Of a DNA stretch of 64,000 bases, positions 34,300 to 44,266 are shown piece by piece (position 1 is the stretch's first letter; every line of letters starts with the position of its first letter). Position numbers and translations under genes: made by a program. The notes below the pieces were generated by a model. It saw only the letters and a list, made by a program, of their open reading frames with translations, made no database searches and had not been told where the DNA came from. Source of the DNA: Cryptomeria japonica (lineage: Eukaryota > Streptophyta > Pinopsida > Cupressales > Cupressaceae); assembly GCF_030272615.1 (NCBI RefSeq), contig NC_081414.1:310509664-310573663 (forward strand), in the 5' to 3' direction.

Positions 34300-35870
34300 G
34301 AGGATAATGGGCGAGCCCATTGGCAATAGCATCGAGGGGGATGATAGCCGACTGAGAGAACTTTACGAAGGGGAGAACGCATTGACAGGCGACTTCGTGA
34401 TCCGGTTCCAGGCGGCTATAGAGACTTTCGTATGAGGTGAGGCTACACAGGAAGAGGTACCCGAGGGTGTAGTCTGGGACGCTCTCAACGTCAGTCCGGC
34501 AGCAAATAGGTTGTTGCACCAACTCCCGCGTCTCCTATCCCAAGCAACCCTTGCCCAACAGCACCGAAGGGAGGAAACCCAGCGTGAGGAGCGACGCCAA
34601 TAGGTCCTCCGGGAGTACGAAGAAAACAACCGTCGCTAGGAAGAGGAGCATAATGGCAAGTGACGACGGGAAACTTGAACCTTGAGCCTCAGGGGTAGAA
34701 TAAAGAATACTCCTACATTATGTACGGGAATTAATGCCCAACTTATTAAATAAGGATAGAAATAATAAGGCACAAAGTGAGGAGTGGGAGGCCGCACTCA
34801 AAGCCCTGATTCTAGAACAACAAGTAGAACATAGATGGAGGCTGAGGCAACTTGCCGAAGGACGACCTGCTGAACGATTGCTCGAAGGGAACCAAGGAGG
34901 TGTCACAGAGAGTGCAGGAGCAGAAGCCGAAGGAGATTTCCACGTGTCGCCAAAACACCGTAGGGTGAGAAGCCACGAAGAATTTTGGAGGAAACAAGGC
35001 TACGAAAAAATCTGGTCAAAGAGACCCAGGATCAGTTCAGGAATTTCTCCCTTACACCGCGCACGGAGGACCACCGAAGGGAGCGAACAGACGACGAGGG
35101 TGAGAACGGACGGGAGGGCAACCGTACGACCGTAGGTGCGGAGGAGGCACAGGCACACGGCAAGCAGGATCCCCTCTTGGGATCCATCACACCAAGCACG
35201 CGAGTACAAACCACCGTACCCCCAGTCACTCAAACAGCACACACCACCAGCGCGGGTGGGAGTGGTGTAGGTGCGCGACAGGCGACACGACCCCCATCAA
35301 TGGCCAGTAAACAGAAGTTGCCGAAGTTCAACGGCAACGGGAAGGAAGATCCCGTCCGCCATTGCCGCACTTGCGAAACCATATGGTTAGCGAACGGTGT
35401 TACCGACCAGGACGAATGGGTAACACAAATTCCAGCAACCTTAAGGGGAGTGGCCATCGACTGGTACTCCGATACGGATAAGGCCAAAGTTGGCACATGG
35501 CCCAACCTGAAGAAGGAGTTTGAGATAGAGTTCCGCCTCCTCAAAGACAACAATGAAATAGTAGCCGAAATCTATGGCACAAAGTAGAACAAGAACGAGA
35601 CGGTCTGAGACTATAGTTGGTGGCTCAAGGAACTGTTGGGGAAAATGGAGAGTCAACCAACAGATGGGTTGAAAAAGAGATGGTTCGTGGAGGGACTAAA
35701 ACATTCCCTTCGGAAGAAGATGAAAATTGTTCCACCAACCTCGTACGAAGATGCATATAATAGAGCGATGGATCTCGAGAGCAAGACCAAGACATCCAAG
35801 AAGAAAAAGAAGAAGGATAGCTCTCCGAGGATGATGACTCTTCCGAGGGAAGTAGTAGCAATGGCAAGTT
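34300..35870 (+). pseudogene. Element A gag (capsid region), broken
   Basis: The N-terminal segment (34309-34650) aligns with element C 52330-52022 (for example 'PRLLSQATLAQ' versus 'PRLLAQASLAQ') but has in-frame stops. The capsid-like core at 34985-35587 has 'LPKFNGNGKEDPVRHCRTC' and 'DEWVTQIPATLRGVAIDWY', the hallmark of Gypsy retrotransposon gag. It is followed after a stop at 35587 by 'KRWFVEGLKHSLRKKMK' and a Lys/Ser-rich tail. The long opposite-strand frames (35653-36468, 35625-36002) are shadows. Confidence 0.85.
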
Positions 35871-35880
35871 CGGCAAAAAG

Positions 35881-37294
35881 GTGCAAGCCCTGCACAAGGA
35901 CATGCTGAGGATGATGAAAGAGCTTAAGGTTATGAAGGGAGGTCTGAGCAAGATCGACAAAGGGGAGCTTTGGTGCACGGAATGTAAGACGGACAGCCAC
36001 ACGAAAGGCTCCTGCCCAAAGAAGACCTATTGTGATATATGCCAGATGATGGAGCATCCCACAAGAGAATGCCCTTACAACATGAAAACACGAAACCGAC
36101 AAGTATTGCTTACGCGGGAACAACCAACTACATCGGGCGGTACCGGCAGCTCCTAGGCGAACAACAATGCAACATCGGGAGGCTACCGAGATAATCGGTG
36201 GGGAGGACGAACCAACAATAACAATACAAGGAGCCGGATCCAATATGACTCCAAAGGCCGATCGATGATACAATGCAGAGCATGCAGCCAGTGGGGGCAT
36301 TTCGCCCGAGACTACCCGAAGGGAGAGGCCATGCAATATTTGTGCAAATGGTGCGGACCGAGAGACCACGAAGATGCCACCTGCCCGAAGTCCGGCGTCA
36401 ACTTGCTCAATATCAAGGAAACCAAAGAAGAGGAAGTGTTGGTCGTAACTCGCGCCCAAGCCAGACAAACAATGTGCCCAGACCCGGAGATAGAGAAGCG
36501 AAGGGTAGGGGAAGCACGAGAAGAAATTGAGAAAGAGATACGAGAGAGGGCAAAGGCGAAGGGTACGGCGAGTGGAGGAGGCTATACTAAATCAAATTTT
36601 AAAACTGGAGGTGCCTGTGAAGGTACACGATCTCCTCCAGACGATGCCTCAATTACGAACGGCGTTGCTAAATAATCTCTCCCAACCACGCACCAATACC
36701 AACCACCGCACGGATGTTCCTGGGGGGTCTACAATAGACCCCATGCTGCTGACATTTAACACTGGAAGGAACCCAGCCATTGTGGAGATGGGTATCCTTG
36801 GCACCATTCTAACCGATACCATCGTCGATGGTGGATTGGGAGTGAATGTTCTTCCAGAAGAAACCTGGCGGAAGCTGGGGAAGCCGACGCTATGGCCATC
36901 TACATTCAATCTGCTGGGAGCAGATCAGCATGGAATCAAAGCCATCGGGACACTGATCTTACGGAGAGGGTGGCTGGTGGCAGCCAAGGCCACCGACAAC
37001 TGGAAGAAGAACACTTTGTCTATGGAGAATGGAGGAAGGAAGTTTATCATAGACCTTGGGATGCAGTTGGTTAGTGAGGAACTGGCATCATCTTCGGAAT
37101 CGAAGGGTGAAGGAGAAGGCGACCTGAGGGACGAAGGACGGGGCTGCATTGAACAGGCTCTTCCACTGGTAGATGTAGGATTACGAAATGTTCCAGAGCT
37201 ACAGGCTCGAAGTAGAGGAACCAGAGCAAGTAACAGAGGAGGTGTACCTGCCGAAACACAGAGAATATTGGAAAGGAGACGCCCGTGTGAGTGA
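35881..37294 (+). pseudogene. Element A zinc knuckles and aspartic protease, broken
   Basis: Four Cys/His knuckles follow each other: C-T-E-C...H...C and C-D-I-C...H...C in 35881-36156, then C-R-A-C...H with the last Cys changed to Tyr, and C-K-W-C...H...C, in 36265-36675. The protease region at 36527-37294 has 'DTIVDGGLGVNVLPEETW'; the related element C has DGGSG at the catalytic loop, so Ser to Leu has occurred here. Frames overlap with shifts near 36530. Confidence 0.8.
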
Positions 37295-37757
37295 CACCAC
37301 CGCAAACCAGTTCCCGAAGGAAGAACCCATCAAGTATCAAGAGGTAAAATTGAAGGAGACAAACCTCGGTGACATAGATAATCCCAAGATCATTCATATC
37401 GGCAACAATTGGAACCCTGTGTGGAAGGCCGCAGCATTCAAAATCTTTATTCTTCTTCTTCTTCTTATGTACGGGAAGGAGACCATGGTCCCTGTAGAAT
37501 TTATGGTTCCAGGTCTTCGGATGGCCATTGAAAATAGACTTTGCATCAACGGGTCCAAATTGAAACCCTACCACAAGAAGCGCGCAGGGGACCCGAGAGG
37601 CCAGAAGGACACCCGAGAGTCCGGAGGGGGACCTGAGAGGCCGGGCAGGCAACTCAAGAGGCACGGGACCAAAGCGAGAGACTCTCAGGCGAGGCAAACC
37701 GAGAAGGATGAAGGCCAATCCCAGAGGCACGGGACCCGAACCGAAGACTCTGGATAA
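37295..37757 (+). pseudogene. Element A pol remnant: linker fused to integrase C-terminus by deletion
   Basis: The frame at 37188-37757 carries 'GNNWNPVWKAAAFKIF', the linker upstream of RT, directly joined at about 37445-37465 to 'LLMYGKETMVPVEFMVPGL', the integrase tail. A second jump leads to 'INGSKLKPYHKK'. RT, RNase H and the integrase DDE core are absent. Confidence 0.8.
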
Positions 37758-37799
37758 TTAGATTAGGAAATTAAATTAAAAGAACAAAAAAAGAAAAAA

Positions 37800-37910
37800 A
37801 ATTCGGTGGCCACGGTGGAACCACTGACGGGGGGCCACCGTACAGTGAGACCACCGTCGACGGAGGTCACCGGCGGTGGAATACCACCGTAGGCCTGAAG
37901 GAGCATGACG
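37800..37910 (+). repeat. CCACCG-rich inverted-repeat cluster
   Basis: Many copies of ccaccg/cggtgg in both orientations within 110 bp, GC-rich and unlike the flanking A-runs. Lies in the non-coding 3' part of element A. Confidence 0.7.
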
Positions 37911-38206
37911 ACGACGGCGGTGGTTTAAAAAAAAGGGTGAAAGGAAAAATACCATGGCACGACAGGGATAAATGGTGGTGATGGCACGTGAAAAGAAAAA
38001 ATGTGCCGACATTCAAACAAGCATGCAATTAATTTATAAATTAAAAAAAAAACGACGACCAGATTAAAAAATCATTCGATGGAGTGTGGAGCCAGGATGT
38101 TGAAAAAATTAGAGTGGAGAAGAAGGTTTTTGGCATCTTAAAATATCACAAAAATGATGTGCGCCATGGACTTCCATGTGGTTTTGAAGGTTGTAAATTG
38201 GTGTTG

Positions 38207-38331
38207 GCGGCGCTGCCCCCAGACCCTGCGAGGGGCACTGCCCCTGGACCCTGCTGGGGCGCTTCCCTAGACCCCGCGAGAGCGCTGCCCCTCGACCCCG
38301 TTGGGGGCACTGCCCCTAGACCCCCAGTTTA
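38207..38331 (+). repeat. GC-rich minisatellite, unit about 26-30 bp
   Basis: Four to five units of the type GGGGCACTGCCCCTGGACCC, varying at a few positions, in the 3' part of element A. Similar 'ggggcgctgccccc' repeats occur in other plant retroelements as far as I recall. Confidence 0.8.
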
Positions 38332-38639
38332 TTTTTGAGCTACAATACACTTCTGAGTTGGGCGAAGGGCATCAGAGAAGTCGCGGTAAGTGTTGGGGTT
38401 GTTTCGTACTGTGAGAAAGAAGCCTGAAGCTAAGCATTGGCGGGGAAGCCATAAGCTGTAGAGGGAGACAGATTTGGAGGTTGTGAACAAACAGAGTTTG
38501 CGGGAAGGCATTGCAAGCACGCGAAGTCGTACGGCACCAGGGAGTTATTCAGTTCAGTTATCAGCCTTTGGAGAGTGTGATGGAGGACTTGAGGTGTCTC
38601 CTAGCCTTTGTGCCAGAGGGTTGTGGCCACTTCCAGGCA

Positions 38640-39060
38640 TGAATGGTACGCTTTGAGGAACTCAGAGTATGTCTCGGCTAAACGTGAGGTTGCCTTGGTC
38701 GATGCACAAAGGGCTCTGGAGGAGCTGACCACCAGGTTGGAGGCAGTAGTAGCGTGAGACTTAGCTCAGCGTACCCAGGAGTTGGATGCCGAGAGGGCAG
38801 CGCGGGTGGCTATCGAGGACAAATTGGCTAGGGAGACAGTATCATTTGAGTAGCAGTTGGTGGAGGCTGAGACTGAAAAGCGTGTTTTGCAGACAAGTTT
38901 GGTTTAGGCACAGGAGGACTATGATGTCAAGGAAAAAAGAACTCCTTGCGGAAGCAATAATGGTGAAATCCGCAATTGAGCATCAGATGGTAGCAAAAAA
39001 GGGTTTTCAGGCAAGGACGCAGCAGGTGATAAGCAACTCTGTTGTCCGGAGACGACTTTT
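38640..39060 (+). pseudogene. Remnant of the 3' extra ORF of element A (coiled coil)
   Basis: With stops, one frame gives heptad-like 'AQRALEELTTRLEAVVA' and 'TQELDAERAARVAIEDKLA', similar in style and position to the coiled-coil end of element C's extra ORF (44527-44267). It lies directly before the polypurine tract. The globular front of that ORF is not visible in A. Confidence 0.5.
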
Positions 39061-39063
39061 CTT

Positions 39064-39076
39064 AGGGGGGGGATGA
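39064..39076 (+). promoter_or_regulatory. Polypurine tract of element A
   Basis: 'agggggggga' followed by tga and the LTR start TGTT. Element C has the same arrangement (GGGGGGGGATGA then TGTT on its strand), linking the two. Confidence 0.8.
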
Positions 39077-39377
39077 TGTTGGTCGTAATATGGGCTTTGT
39101 ACTACTTGTTAAGCTACGTTGGTTAAGTATGTTAGTGTCGTTGAGGGTAGTTGATCATTGCACGACGGTTCCTCACAGGTGGCAACCGCAACCCTCGAAT
39201 GTGTCTTTATATATGCTCTTGTACTTGTTGGATACACGGAGGCAAAGAATGATTATTGTACTAGACATTTTGGCATTAATGAAAGCATTGCTCTAAGTTT
39301 CTAGTTACTATTTTATCCTATGGTTATCATCTGATTGTTGATATGCAATATTAATAACACACCCCACGGGGTAAACA
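39077..39377 (+). repeat. 3' LTR of Gypsy element A
   Basis: 301 bp partner of 33942-34245; starts TGTTGGTCGTAA and ends GGGTAAACA. Confidence 0.9.
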
Positions 39378-39561
39378 CCCTTCGTTGGCCAAAGGCAGAA
39401 TTGGAAACAAAAATCAGCAGATTGAATAAGATTTCAGTTTGGGATCTTACATTTCCCTTCATTTCTCCATAGAGGGCTAAATTCTAATTACCACCCTTAT
39501 TCGCTTTTGACTTCTTTCAACTTTTCTCCTAGATAGTGTTAACGCATGATAGCTTCGGTAA

Positions 39562-39612
39562 GATAAATGATTGAATGAGAGATAAATGAAGTCTCTCATT
39601 CAATTATTTATC
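39562..39612. repeat. Inverted repeat, 20-bp arms
   Basis: 39562-39581 and 39593-39612 pair at 19 of 20 positions around an 11-base loop. Confidence 0.85.
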
Positions 39613-39734
39613 CTATCGATAATTATGATGAATAACTTCAAGCCTTCATTTGATAAACCATTCTTTATTTGTATATGATCAATCTAATTAGTTCGATCAA
39701 AATGCTTAACTGTCGATTATCATTCTATAGCATA

Positions 39735-40065
39735 GAATCCCGATTAATATCGGTTACATTATTTGTTCACCGATTATTAAATCGGGTTAGCCATTGCAAT
39801 CCGATTTATTTCGATTAACTTATTTAATGATAAACAAACAATTATTGAGTAAACCAAACATCGATTAGTAAATATGCTAACATATGTTTGCACCGATTGA
39901 TATCGAGTGATGCACCGATTAATATCGGGTGGTAGAATAAACATACACTGATTGTTATCAGGTGTTAAGACAAGCATACACCGATAAGCATACACCGATT
40001 GTTATCGGTTGTTAATATAAGCACACACCGTTTGATATCTGTTGGTAAATAAACACCGTGTATTA
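39735..40065 (+). repeat. Cluster of short palindromes CCGATT-n-TATCGG
   Basis: About eight variants of 'caccgattgttatcggt', spaced 20-45 bp, several with 'aagcataca' between them. Each unit is self-complementary at its ends. Confidence 0.75.
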
Positions 40066-40089
40066 TTATTATGATTAGCGAAGGGGCAC

Positions 40090-40152
40090 GATCAAGTAAT
40101 GTCTTGATCGGCCATGTCTAAAAGACATGGCCGGTCAAGGCATTGCTTGACC
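40090..40152. repeat. Strong hairpin, 29-bp arms, 5-base loop
   Basis: Left arm 40090-40118, loop taaaa, right arm 40124-40152. The four mismatches are all A/G or C/T transitions, so the transcript could pair them as G-U. A TATA-like ctatatatatc follows about 13 bp downstream. Confidence 0.85.
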
Positions 40153-40339
40153 GTACCCAGTCTGCTATATATATCAAATGGCATTCGTGAGAAAGGACAT
40201 CGAAATTAAAAATGCTCCTCTCTCCTGCCATACAAAAGAAGATAGTCAGATTTATATTTTAAATCAGTAATACATAGAACAAGATAATATCAACTAGAAT
40301 ATAACTTGCATATTGAATGTAAATTGAACATCATTTACA

Positions 40340-40640
40340 GATAGAATCATCCCACAACCTCTCAAAGGAAGGAAGATTCTCTAGGCCACAAGAATGAGAA
40401 CCCATTCAACACCAAGTTAACAAGCTCTAAATTTTCAACCTTCTTTCCAACTATGGCAAGTTGATCGAGGAGCTATGTGATCTTCATCAAGTATTTGGTA
40501 ATAGTATCTAATTTAGACATCTCTATAAATCTAACTTGGTTTCTCAATATTATTTTCCTATTTATGTTTTAACTCTAGAAAATATTGACCAATGCATCAA
40601 AGATCTTGGTTGTTTTCTTTTCTAATAAAATACATGTTAC
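40340..40640 (-). pseudogene. Copia gag remnant
   Basis: A minus-strand frame with a few stops reads 'RKIILRNQVRFIEMSKLDT', 'LLDQLAIVGKKVENLELVN' and 'LVLNGF', the UBN2-type gag pattern of plant Copia elements. It belongs with the zinc knuckle now at about 33.15 kb. Confidence 0.7.
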
Positions 40641-41166
40641 AAACCCAATTTGTTGTTGGCAAACCCTTGCTAGTTCATGTTAAAAGGAAGGGTAAAAACC
40701 CTAGCCACGACTAATGACCCTAGCCGTTGTTGCTGCCCTAGCCTTTGTTTTCCCACCTTGACTGCAAACTCTAAACCCTTAGTCATAGGTTTTAGTTCCC
40801 TAGACATCATGGATATCAAAAAGCAAACCTTAAAAATACTTGATGTTTGACAAAACAAATTCAAGCACAATTTTCAAAAATAGTGGGTGATTTTCACATG
40901 AAAATACCAGTCATCATTTACACCTAAAAAGACTGACAATTTCTCTAAAAACTAGTCACAAATTTTCACCCTTATCTACCCACGATTTCACCATGAAACC
41001 CTCACAACTTCAAGAAAAAGAAAAAGCGATTTTTCATAGGAAAAAAATGCATGATTTTCACTACAAAAATTTGTGATTTCTCCCTCTATTTGGCCACACA
41101 ATTTCTTCACAAAACCTTCCTATGTGAATTCCAAACAAATTTTCCCTTTTGATTTTTAAATCCTAA

Positions 41167-41178
41167 GTGCTGAAACCA
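41167..41178 (-). promoter_or_regulatory. Primer-binding site of nested Copia element
   Basis: The minus strand TGGTTTCAGCAC matches TGGTATCAGAGC at 9 of 12 positions, right after the LTR end '...TTCTTCA'. Confidence 0.5.
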
Positions 41179-41637
41179 TGAAGAAATTTTTAATACCCAA
41201 TGATTATGTCCTAATGCTAAAGAACATTGCATAAAGTTCATTTTAATGAAAACTTCACAATGCAAAAGCATACACAAATAATTACACCTTAAAATCTATT
41301 TTTCATTTCTTCGAAAAACTTACAAGGCAACCTCCACAATTAATATTACTCACAATTGCATGGAAATTCACTATACTTAGTATGTTACAATCTTTCTATC
41401 TTCCTCCTCTCTTTACGCTAATTTTCTAATCTTCCAAAACATCAGGTTTACTTGCAAAAGCATCCTTACCACTTATAAAGACAAGATGGAAAATAATTCC
41501 ATATTACTAATGAATAATTATACTTTAGACTTATTTAGATAAATAAGACTTTCTCTTCTATCACTAAAGTGGCATACAAGATAGACTAGCTCAAACCACT
41601 TGAACATTCCAACATGTTCACACTGAACTTGCGTGGA
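41179..41637 (-). repeat. 5' LTR of nested Copia element
   Basis: Direct-repeat partner of 30921-31381. The outer border (about 41637) is set by where the two copies stop matching. Confidence 0.65.
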
Positions 41638-42943
41638 ATTTCCTATTATACAAACTAAAATTTCAACAAAATCTTGGCCACAAACTCACGCTTCGCTTCC
41701 ATAGAACACAATTTAGCCTTGGTTTTGGAGCTAAAACTCACTTTAGCATCACTCTTTGTGAGTCACATTGTACTATGGCATCACTCAATGCTACTAGTGC
41801 TTGTTTGGTTTTTTGATATTTCAAAGAGAAAAGTAGGTAGGTATTAAATTAGTTTAATTGATACATGGTCTAGTGAAGTCATGTGATGATTATTCTATAA
41901 CTTTAATTCAATGGAAAGATCTTAGTTGATTCAAGTATTCAACCACAAAAGTAGTCAAGGGTTTTCATTATTTCACACAACTTGCATTTTGAAGAGCATG
42001 CACATTTTAGTAAGGTCTACCTTGCTCAATTGTCAATAGAAACCTTCTCTAGTTGAGTTTGAGCCTAAGGAACTTGTACAAGGAGGCTAGCAAATCAATC
42101 CATCCCTAGACAATTGAACATGTAACATCCTTCATGGTTTCTCATAAAGCTCAATGTGATCATCCCATTTCTCCTGGAAAGTAGCTATCCTTGTCAAGTC
42201 CAAGAATCCAAAATAATGTTAGTGATGCATGCTTACCAAATTCATGAGAGCACACTTCAACTAGTGCTACCACAACCATCTCTTCAAGAAACATGAGATA
42301 GCTACACACCTATTTGACCTTCCACTTATGGTTTAAAAGAGGCAAGTGTTATGTAATTTCCGTAGATCATGACTCTTTTCTTTGCGCCTAATTAGTTTTA
42401 CATTTTATTTCTTGTATAGATATCATTTGGGTTAGAATAGTTATCTTAGATAACAACTGTAGGTGTTTAGACTAGGAGTCTTACCGTGCATCATCCACTG
42501 AAACAAAGTAGGTTGCTATAGATGTGAAAGGTATACTTGCCCATACAACCTACATCTAATTAAAAAAGGCAAAAGAAGAGAGCCAAAATAAATGGACTTC
42601 TTGCTTTCAAAAAACTATAAACTTCTTCCATTATTATCATTAGTTCATGCTTTTTTATATCCATGGTTCTCTATTCTTTAAAATGGAAGTGTATAAAAAA
42701 TTATATGCTGAGAACCAAAGTAACTGAAAGACAACTATTTTAAACCTTTTTATTTTATCAATAGAAATGTAGAGTGCAACTTGCAAATGGCTTTGCGATT
42801 GTAATGTAAAGGATATCACATTGCTGCAGCATAGTTAGTTTTGTGTAGTAAAAGCCTGATCTAAGTTGCAAATAATGAATATTTCCTTTTGGTTGTATAT
42901 GTAAAAGAGGGCAAAAAGTGAGAATGAAAGAAAAGAAGGAAAC
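41638..42943. other. Intron sequence next to exon a, nothing recognised
   Basis: No supported gene or repeat. The 3' part directly precedes the host exon donor on the minus strand. Confidence 0.5.
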
Positions 42944-43062
42944 CTCTGCAATTGATGCAGCCACTGCAGCTGCAGCCTGAGTCTTGTGAGACAGCTCACG
43001 AACATATCGCCCAAATTTACGTACAGCAACTGATATTACAGGTACTACAGCCAACGCCAATA
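42944..43062 (-). CDS. ABC transporter ABCB27/ALS1-like, exon a
   Basis: 119 nt (2 nt plus 39 codons), acceptor TTTCCTGTTGCAG, donor GAG|GTTTCC. It encodes '[19 protein letters not shown]' and '[18 protein letters not shown]', the end of transmembrane helix 3/4 and the following cytoplasmic helix of the ABC membrane domain. It is the rightmost exon found. Upstream exons (N-terminus, helices 1-3) were not found to the right, implying another intron of at least 20.9 kb that contains Gypsy element C. It sits between two Gypsy elements of one family in opposite orientation. Confidence 0.92.
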
Positions 43063-43788
43063 CTGCAACAGGAAATAGTCAGTAAATACAATGAGTTAAA
43101 AGTTGTATTTTATCATGGTAAAATGAAATATTGATAATCCACACCAAATCTAAATATAAAAGTAACAATAGGGCCAAATACAACCAACTGGGACCCTATT
43201 TGGACATCTACATCCCCTCACTATTATTACTTTTTTTCTTTCAAACTAGGAATGTCTATCATGGCACATGATGTCAAGAAGCATAAAGTGTACACAATCA
43301 TTTATAGACTACACATCCCATATGAATATATTAAAATAATGGTCAAGCACTGCAATTAAGACCATAGATTTCATCTAGATATGATAATAAATTCCGTCAA
43401 AAAAATTGAATCACAAATTATTGCTTTTAATAGCCCTTGCTTGTAAATTGAACTAGAAAGCTCAAGTTATCCACCCCAAACCAAAACAAGAAATACTCAG
43501 CTAATCCAAAAATTACATTTACACTACGGATTGGAAGGTTATTTCTTGTTAGCAAAAAATCCAAATTCTATAGTTTGTGGCTAGATGTATATCAGTGCAC
43601 AATTATCAAAATTGATAGACTGCATAAAGCACTTCAGTTCTGACTCAGATACTTATAGTTGAGTTTTGATCCTGAAACTCCAATTAATTTCATAAAGACC
43701 TCGAAGACCAGCTCAGTCCTCTATTTGAATCACATTTGATGCAAAACATGTCTAAATTATGAAAAGTTAGTTTAAGTTCTAGTATCAG
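43063..43788. other. Intron between exon a and Gypsy element C, nothing recognised
   Basis: AT-rich; no gene, repeat or terminal motif seen apart from the left target-duplication copy ATCAG (43784-43788) of element C. Confidence 0.5.
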
Positions 43789-44049
43789 TGTTTTGCCAAT
43801 AAAGTGTAATTCAATGCATGACAGAATACAACATGACAGAATATAAAGAAACTCAGATCTTCATTGATTCATAATAATGTCAGTACAATGACAATGACCA
43901 TACTAACTCCGTCTCCATGACCAAGGACTCGCTAATATATAAAGGTGACCGGTCAGTTACCCGGTGTCAACTGTCGACAACCGACGGGTTAACTGTCGTC
44001 ATTAACTCTAATTACATTAAATGTCTTATTGCTTCATTACCCGACAACA
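43789..44049 (-). repeat. 3' LTR of Gypsy element C
   Basis: 261 bp, plus strand TGTTTTGCCAAT...CCCGACAACA. It contains a 15-bp partial tandem duplication ('acagaata' doubled, about 43820-43842) not present in the other LTR. Confidence 0.9.
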
Positions 44050-44066
44050 TCATCCCCCCCAAAAAG
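44050..44066 (-). promoter_or_regulatory. Polypurine tract of element C
   Basis: The minus strand reads TTTTTGGGGGGGGATGA immediately before TGTT, the same layout as in element A. Confidence 0.85.
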
Positions 44067-44266
44067 AAATGTCGTCTCCGAATGACAGACAACAAAATGG
44101 GAATGATATGCCTACAACAGAGAACAACTACGAACCCCACAAAATAACAACTACACACAGACTACTGAGGGGGTAAGGGAGGCATCCCTGATGGTGGAGG
44201 GGTTGGGGCTGCTACTGCCAACTGCTCCCAAAGCTGTACCACCTGGTCGGTCCGGTATCGGAGGTC

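Larger units (their letters stand above)
33942..39377 (+). mobile_element. Gypsy element A (Tat/Athila-like), pol-deleted
   Basis: LTRs of 304 and 301 bp flank an Asp-tRNA-like primer site, decayed gag, four zinc knuckles, protease and a 3' polypurine tract. Pol is removed from just after the protease-RT linker ('AAAFKIF') to near the end of integrase ('MYGKETMVPVEFM'), about 2.2 kb compared with element C. A second gap removes most of the chromodomain-like tail. Flanks are cccct/ccctt, an imperfect 5-bp duplication. It is inserted inside the TGTAAT unit (c) and cannot be autonomous. Confidence 0.85.
33262..40339 (+). repeat. TGTAAT...TTTACA unit (c), interrupted by a Gypsy element
   Basis: Begins TGTAATGTGCCC exactly where Copia coding similarity stops, and ends 'catttaca' where Copia gag similarity resumes (minus 'RLWDDSI'). 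Without the inserted Gypsy element it is about 1.6 kb, in the range of the other TGTAAT units. It contains a 15-bp-arm AT hairpin (33653-33688) and, in the right part, strong palindromes and a TATA-like 'ctatatatatc' (about 40166). Flanks do not form a target duplication, and only the ends match the other units clearly. Confidence 0.4.
30921..41637 (-). mobile_element. Copia retrotransposon, decayed and split by nested insertions
   Basis: LTRs at 41179-41637 (5') and 30921-31381 (3'). A tRNA-Met-like primer site lies at 41167-41178, gag remains at 40640-40340, and the gag zinc knuckle to integrase lies at 33240-31900. Gag and zinc knuckle, normally adjacent, are separated by a TGTAAT-type unit (33262-40339) that itself received a Gypsy element (33942-39377). 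RT and RNase H are not recognisable, so it is also internally deleted. No target duplication was identified. Confidence 0.65.
21554..42943 (-). other. Giant intron of the ABC transporter gene (21.4 kb)
   Basis: Bounded by a GAG|GTTTCC donor at 42943 and a TGTCTTGCAG acceptor at 21554 on the minus strand. It contains a TGTAAT-type unit, a tandem duplication, a microsatellite, the pseudogene copy of the LTR-unit ORF, and a triple nest of Copia, TGTAAT unit and Gypsy elements. If the gene is functional the whole intron must be transcribed and spliced out. Confidence 0.85.

Noticed and set aside
35653-36468. 271-codon ORF on the minus strand over element A gag
   Set aside because: Antisense to the well-supported gag and zinc-knuckle coding sequence; a shadow frame.
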